Source: Bacteroidota bacterium (GTDB lineage Bacteria; Bacteroidota; Bacteroidia; B-17B0; Aurantibacillaceae). From it: a DNA stretch of 64,000 nucleotides. The notes beneath the pieces are model-generated. The model had not been told where the DNA came from and ran no database searches. It saw only the letters and a program-made list of their open reading frames with translations. The stretch is from the NCBI GenBank assembly GCA_016711805.1, contig JADJSH010000007.1, positions 1-64,000 on the forward strand, given 5' to 3'. Of the stretch, positions 63,347 through 64,000 are shown piece after piece. The translations under genes and the position numbers were made by a program. Each line of letters opens with the position of its first letter. The first letter of the stretch is position 1.

Positions 63347-64000
63347 ATGGTTTTATCGCAAGCCGAAGAAAATAAAAATAGACTGATATCAATAGGAATT
63401 TCCTTATTGATATTTGCTCTATTATTATTATTTCTTATTTTTTATATCATCGTTACTCCCAATCCTCCTTTCCCTGAAGCGCCAGGTGGTGGTGGTGGTA
63501 TTGAATTTAATATCGGTAATTTTAATGAAGGTACTGGAAATGTAGAAAATAATGGCATTGGTGACGCTGTTAAGGTTGTAGAAAGCACAGAAGTAACTCC
63601 TACTCCACCAACTAATAGTGCTGAAGAAATTGTGACTTCTGAAAATGGCGTTGATATTAATGTCACCAAAACAGAAACAAAAGCTAACACCACTAATCAA
63701 ACTGTTGTAATTCCTGTTCAACCAAAAGTTAAAACAGCTGCTGAATTATTGAAAGAAAAATTCGAAAAAAATAAAGGCAATAACGGTGGTGGCGGTGATG
63801 GCAATAGCGGACATGCTGGTAACGATGGACGACCAGACGGAAATCCAAATACACATGGCAATGGAGGAACTGGTGGTGGCGAAGGCGGCGGCGATGGTCC
63901 TGGAAAAGGACCAGGCAAAGGTCCTGGTAATGGAGGTTATGGATTTAGTTTATCAGGTAGAAGCATTATGACACCTCCAGTATTATCAAAAGACACCAAA
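63347..64000 (+). CDS. TonB-like energy transducer, truncated by the window end
   Basis: Open frame of 218 codons reaching the last base. MVLSQAEENKNRLISIGISLLIFALLLLFLIFYII is an N-terminal signal-anchor; a periplasmic spacer follows with PNPPFPEAPGGGGG, a Thr/Pro-rich stretch, the segment KTAAELLKEKFEKNKG and a long Gly-rich low-complexity region (GGDGNSGHAGNDGRP..., GGGEGGGDGPGKG). The last residues (YGFSLSGRSIMTPPVLSKD) resemble the part just before the C-terminal TonB domain, which lies beyond the window. Four bases after exbD. Confidence 0.8.
   Translation, partial: MVLSQAEENKNRLISIGISLLIFALLLLFLIFYIIVTPNPPFPEAPGGGGGIEFNIGNFNEGTGNVENNGIGDAVKVVESTEVTPTPPTNSAEEIVTSENGVDINVTKTETKANTTNQTVVIPVQPKVKTAAELLKEKFEKNKGNNGGGGDGNSGHAGNDGRPDGNPNTHGNGGTGGGEGGGDGPGKGPGKGPGNGGYGFSLSGRSIMTPPVLSKDTK

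Noticed and set aside
63428..63918. Minus-strand frames opposite the TonB-like gene
   Set aside because: Pro/Phe-rich shadows of the Gly-rich plus-strand reading frame.

Overview
The window is AT-rich DNA from a member of the Bacteroidota. The evidence is a secreted metallopeptidase with a C-terminal type IX sorting domain, a two-component-propeller histidine kinase, bacillithiol gene bshB1, an ORF6N gene, YwqK-type MORN immunity repeats, a clade II (Sec/lipoprotein-exported) nosZ cluster, and an ExbB/ExbD/TonB-like locus. I cannot name a genus.

Layout. (1) 0.1-8.4 kb: an MBL-fold hydrolase, the broken peptidase, glutathione peroxidase, a TauE-type permease, bshB1 and an O-methyltransferase-like protein, separated by repeat-filled gaps. 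(2) 8.4-14.5 kb: an accessory zone with a toxin-tail remnant plus YwqK-type immunity gene, a tRNA 3' fragment, a DDE transposase, an ORF6N gene and many dispersed hairpin repeats. (3) 14.5-18.8 kb: housekeeping genes (RlmI-like methyltransferase, Sua5/YrdC protein, transaldolase-like aldolase) and an SRP RNA on the minus strand. (4) 18.9-25.7 kb: a DPM1-like glycosyltransferase, then a tight block of a TolC-like porin fused to a glycosidase-like domain, an HlyD/Alg44-like inner-membrane protein, a zinc-ribbon (TackOD1-like) protein with a degenerate GGDEF-like domain, and a processive GT2. I read this as an uncharacterised synthase-dependent exopolysaccharide machine and it is the best candidate for a new system here. 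(5) 25.7-42.6 kb: LMW phosphatase, a large hybrid sensor kinase, dnaA, a split 5'-nucleotidase, an arsenic operon (arsR, DUF6428, methyltransferase, ACR3, arsC), acyltransferase, class III aminotransferase, MFS transporter and PhnA-like protein. (6) 42.7-61.2 kb: a denitrification/nitrosative-stress island. It holds a Crp/Fnr regulator, a 12-TM haem-copper-oxidase-like protein, a fasciclin lipoprotein, cytochrome c-nosZ-nosB-nosL-nosD-nosF-nosY, and a ten-gene operon ending in an RND efflux pump. Four TGAT-N4-ATCA palindromes precede the four transcription units. (7) 61.2-64 kb: a STAS-like protein, a strongly structured candidate RNA with a terminator, then exbB-exbD-tonB-like genes running off the end.

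Reading frames are disrupted many times between about 1.1 and 42.6 kb, including in housekeeping genes such as dnaA and bshB1, and where I could resolve the site it is usually a homopolymer run. From 42.8 kb to the end I see no disrupted gene. I therefore treat most of the frameshifts as probable consensus errors, and list each affected gene as one feature spanning its pieces.
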